From: Loktanella sp.
GTDB taxonomy: Bacteria; Pseudomonadota; Alphaproteobacteria; Rhodobacterales; Rhodobacteraceae
Length of the DNA stretch: 64,000 bases
Direction of reading: 5' to 3'
NCBI GenBank assembly: GCA_017390475.1
Contig: JAFPBO010000018.1
Span: 286,874-350,873 of the forward strand
Shown here: piece by piece, positions 61,677-64,000 of the stretch
How positions within the stretch are numbered: position 1 is the stretch's first letter
How the letters are laid out: each line of letters begins with the position of its first letter
Program-made: the position numbers and the translations under genes
The notes under the pieces: model-generated
The model's database searches: none
What the model saw: the letters and a program-made list of their open reading frames with translations, nothing else
Told to the model about the DNA's origin: nothing

Positions 61677-62523
61677 TTTTATCACCCTCTGTCGTATCGG
61701 CATCAGCCGGGGCTTCGTTTGCGGCTTCGGCTTCAGCAGCGTCCAGCGCAGCCTGTTCTGCCTCAGCAGCGGCTTTTGCAGCAGCAGCTTCTTCAGCGGC
61801 AGCAGCAGCGGCAGCTTCTTCGGCCAGACGCTTGGCTTCTTCATCCAGCGACTTCAGACCAGCAGGATAGATCACGTTTTCAGGTGTCGGCTTTTTCACC
61901 GCATCCTTCAACGTCACCCAACCGCCACGCGAACCGGGGACCGCGCCTTTGACCATGATCAGGCCACGGTCGGCATCGGTGCGGATCACTTGCAGGTTCT
62001 GGGTGGTCACGCGGGCGGAACCCATATGGCCGGCCATCTTTTTGCCTTTGAACACCTTGCCCGGATCCTGACACTGGCCAGTGGAACCGTGCGAACGGTG
62101 GCTGACGGACACACCGTGCGATGCACGCAGACCGCCAAAGTTATGCCGCTTCATCGCACCGGCAAAACCTTTACCGATGGATGTGCCGGACACGTCCACG
62201 AACTGACCTTCGAAATAATGGTTCGCGGTGATGGTTTCACCAACGTTGATCATGTTTTCGGGGGCGACGCGGAATTCGGCAACCTTGCGCTTTGGTTCGA
62301 CCTTGGCTGCGGCAAAGTGGCCGCGCATGGCTTGGCTTGTACGCTTTGCCTTGGCAGCACCGGCACCCAGCTGAACAGCGACATAGCCGTCTTTGTCAGC
62401 AGTGCGCTGTGCCACAACCTGCAGGTTTTCGAGCGAAAGAACGGTGACAGGGATCTGACGACCATCTTCCATGAACAACCGGGTCATGCCCAGTTTCTTT
62501 GCGATAAGTCCTGTACGGAGCAT
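61666..62523 (-). CDS. rplC: 50S ribosomal protein L3 with Ala/Glu-rich C-terminal extension
   Basis: A 285-residue L3. Residues 1-225 are the normal protein, including the STGQ150[15 protein letters not shown] loop whose glutamine is methylated by PrmB in E. coli. Residues 226-285 are a low-complexity alanine/glutamate-rich, probably helical then disordered tail, which E. coli L3 (209 aa) lacks. The tail overlaps the start of rplD. Confidence 0.96.
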   Translation of the reverse strand: MLRTGLIAKKLGMTRLFMEDGRQIPVTVLSLENLQVVAQRTADKDGYVAVQLGAGAAKAKRTSQAMRGHFAAAKVEPKRKVAEFRVAPENMINVGETITANHYFEGQFVDVSGTSIGKGFAGAMKRHNFGGLRASHGVSVSHRSHGSTGQCQDPGKVFKGKKMAGHMGSARVTTQNLQVIRTDADRGLIMVKGAVPGSRGGWVTLKDAVKKPTPENVIYPAGLKSLDEEAKRLAEEAAAAAAAEEAAAAKAAAEAEQAALDAAEAEAANEAPADADTTEGDKNEG

Positions 62524-62535
62524 TAATAATCCTCC

Positions 62536-62847
62536 TTACACGGAAATCTGGACGTCGACGCCAGCAGCCAGGTCGAGCTTCATCAGCGCGTCCACGGTTT
62601 GCGGTGTCGGGTCAACGATGTCGAGCAGACGCTTATGCGTGCGGATCTCGAACTGATCGCGGGATTTCTTGTCGATATGCGGGCCGCGCAGAACAGTGAA
62701 CTTTTCGATCTTGTTCGGCAGTGGGATCGGGCCGCGCACAGATGCGCCAGTGCGCTTGGCTGTGCTGACGATTTCTGCAGTGCTCGCATCGAGCACCCGG
62801 AAATCAAACGCCTTAAGGCGGATACGGATGGTTTGGCTGGCTGCCAT
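62536..62847 (-). CDS. rpsJ: 30S ribosomal protein S10
   Basis: A 103-residue S10 (NusE), which also acts in transcription antitermination. The ATG at 62847 begins [15 protein letters not shown]. It opens the S10 operon, 12 bp before rplC. Confidence 0.98.
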   Translation of the reverse strand: MAASQTIRIRLKAFDFRVLDASTAEIVSTAKRTGASVRGPIPLPNKIEKFTVLRGPHIDKKSRDQFEIRTHKRLLDIVDPTPQTVDALMKLDLAAGVDVQISV

Positions 62848-62930
62848 TTCATCACCCCTTTGATAGGGTCTAGATCGGAGAGGAGGATCATGGCTCATCC
62901 AGAACCCTCATCGCGTCTTTTGGTCCAACA

Positions 62931-62955
62931 TAAAAAGGGCACGCATGGCGTACCC
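62931..62955 (-). terminator. attenuator-like hairpin in the S10 operon leader
   Basis: On the minus strand GGGTACG-CCATG-CGTGCCC (7 bp, one G-T pair) followed by TTTTTAT, lying between the promoter and rpsJ. It looks like an intrinsic terminator inside the leader. Confidence 0.6.
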
Positions 62956-62971
62956 TTGGTCGGATTGGGGC

Positions 62972-63000
62972 CGTATAGGGATAAGCGCCCTGTCTGGCAA
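62972..63000 (-). promoter_or_regulatory. promoter of the S10 operon (rpsJ-rplC-rplD-rplW)
   Basis: On the minus strand TTGCCA (63000-62995), exactly 17 bases, TATACG (62977-62972), about 125 bp upstream of rpsJ. The boxes are identical to those before rplB. Confidence 0.8.
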
Positions 63001-63118
63001 GGGCTGATTACGGATTTGCGCAAGATCGGCGTGGCCTTGCGTTTGTGGGCTATTGGTGGTGCTGTTACCGCGTATCTACACCATTATAGGGCGCGGATGC
63101 AGCACGAAAGGCACCAGA

Positions 63119-63859
63119 ATGGTAAGGAATCTGTCGCGGCATCTGACCGGCGCAAGCCGCACCGAATCGGGGAACCGTAATCTGGGCTATCTGTTGGCCT
63201 TTGTAGCCGGCGCCATCAATGCAGGCGGGTTTCTGGCGGTGCAGCAATATACGTCCCATATGACCGGAATCGTATCAGAAATGGCCGATTTGATTGCGCT
63301 GGGTCACTACCGGATCGCGCTGTTCGGGCTGATCTGTCTGGTGACTTTCATCAGCGGGGCGGCTGTCACTGCGCTTTTGGTGAATTACGCGCGCAGCCGA
63401 CAGTTGCAAAGCGAGTATGCGATCCCGTTATTGCTGGAGGCATCTCTGCTGATGGCTTTCGGAATTCTGGGCACCCAGATCGCCGAGATGCAGGATGTCT
63501 TTGTCACGGTCACGATCTTGCTGTTGTGTTTCGTGATGGGGCTGCAGAATGCGGTGATCACCAAGATTTCCGGCGCGGTGATCCGCACCACCCATGTCAC
63601 CGGCATTGCCACCGATCTGGGGATCGACCTGGGGCGGTGGCTGTTTCGCAGCGGCGCGCGTGATGCCAGCTTTGTCCCTACGCCACAGCGGATGCCGATG
63701 CTGGCGATTCTGCTGGTATCATTCTTTGTCGGCGGCTTGACCGGCGCTCTGGGGTTTCAGGCCTTGGGCTATGCTGCGACCTTGCCGCTGGCGGCGGCCT
63801 TGATCGCCGCCGCGATCACGCCGGTTTTCGATGATGTGAAAACCCGCAAGCAGCGATGA
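63119..63859 (+). CDS. DUF1275 (YoaK-like) membrane protein
   Basis: A 246-residue inner-membrane protein with six hydrophobic segments and the DUF1275 signatures GYLLAFVAGAINAGGFLAV, YTSHMTGIVSEMAD and MGLQNAVITKISGAVIRTTHVTG. The function of the family is unknown. AAAGG precedes the ATG by 7 bases. It is divergent from the S10 operon, and a terminator follows its stop. Confidence 0.88.
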   Translation: MVRNLSRHLTGASRTESGNRNLGYLLAFVAGAINAGGFLAVQQYTSHMTGIVSEMADLIALGHYRIALFGLICLVTFISGAAVTALLVNYARSRQLQSEYAIPLLLEASLLMAFGILGTQIAEMQDVFVTVTILLLCFVMGLQNAVITKISGAVIRTTHVTGIATDLGIDLGRWLFRSGARDASFVPTPQRMPMLAILLVSFFVGGLTGALGFQALGYAATLPLAAALIAAAITPVFDDVKTRKQR

Positions 63860-63865
63860 AACGCA

Positions 63866-63893
63866 AAAGGCCGCCCCTTTGGGAGCGGCCTTT
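63866..63893. terminator. intrinsic terminator after the DUF1275 gene
   Basis: AAAGGCCGC / GCGGCCTTT, 9-bp arms with a 10-base loop, beginning 7 bp after the stop. It could work in both directions. Confidence 0.85.
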
Positions 63894-63900
63894 CGTTTGG

Positions 63901-63928
63901 CGTAGGGTGCGTCAAGACGCACCTTACC
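63901..63928. repeat. REP-like palindrome near the window end
   Basis: CGTAGGGTGCGTC-AA-GACGCACCTTACC: the GTAGG/YTAC-flanked palindrome form seen in the ribosomal gaps. Nothing further is recognised up to base 64000. Confidence 0.55.
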
Positions 63929-64000
63929 TGTGCCAGACAGAACTGAGCGGGTTCTCGGGCACTTTTGCTGCGCAAAAGTCCCTGCCACCCGCCAGTCGCG

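Noticed and set aside
62890-63180. 96-codon frame on the plus strand with a perfect AGGAGG before its ATG
   Set aside because: It covers the promoter and leader hairpin of the S10 operon, has no recognisable domain and overlaps the DUF1275 gene start. The AGGAGG looks fortuitous.
1-64000. CRISPR arrays, tRNA or rRNA genes, insertion sequences, replication origins
   Set aside because: I looked for regular direct repeats, tRNA-like cloverleaf and CCA-end patterns, transposase motifs and DnaA-box clusters and found none convincing.

Overview
The window looks like a chromosomal segment of a marine alphaproteobacterium of the Rhodobacterales (Roseobacter group). The signs are moderately high GC, the NepR/EcfG/PhyR general stress system, an AapJQMP amino-acid transporter, TRAP transport, the yidC-engB-argB order, and a ribosomal protein cluster with the short adenylate kinase. 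I see no tRNA, rRNA, CRISPR array, insertion sequence or prophage.

Bases 1-10,900 hold a guanidine-use locus. A guanidine-I (ykkC) riboswitch at about 10,712-10,816 precedes a tightly overlapping minus-strand operon: SBP, permease and ATPase of an ABC importer, two DUF1989 carboxyguanidine deiminase subunits, a biotin-dependent carboxylase usually annotated as urea carboxylase, and allophanate hydrolase. Together they should import guanidine and convert it to ammonia and CO2. A convergent 2OG-Fe(II) dioxygenase (90-1160) faces this operon. Bases 10,938-14,713 are a sulfate ABC operon (cysA-sbp-cysT-cysW). Bases 14,936-18,627 carry a secreted protein, an OmpA/PAN envelope protein and an entericidin.

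Bases 18,660-27,050 are a general stress response island: nepR-ecfG-sensor kinase, phyR, a YqjD/YqjE-like pair, a degenerate receiver protein, a Crp/Fnr regulator, a phospholipase D and a PRC-barrel protein. Several of these genes have close matches to the EcfG promoter GGAAC-N16-CGTT, and two such sites form overlapping divergent promoters. Bases 27,163-33,053 hold a 2-hydroxyacid dehydrogenase, a TRAP transporter, an amidase and a small membrane protein. Bases 33,181-37,071 carry yidC, engB, argB and a SixA-like phosphatase. Bases 37,138-41,801 are aapJQMP, and 42,021-46,151 are rarA-crcB-rluC-HAD-atp12 as one minus-strand run.

Bases 46,236-62,847 are the S10-spc-alpha ribosomal protein cluster on the minus strand, from rpsJ to rplQ with adk, secY and rpoA. 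It is not one operon: intrinsic terminators and consensus promoters divide it, and two sets of plus-strand genes sit inside it, a ccdAB toxin-antitoxin pair between rpmD and rplO, and a 2OG-oxygenase-like gene plus a small gene between rpmC and rplP. REP-like palindromes lie in several of its gaps. A DUF1275 membrane protein gene closes the window.
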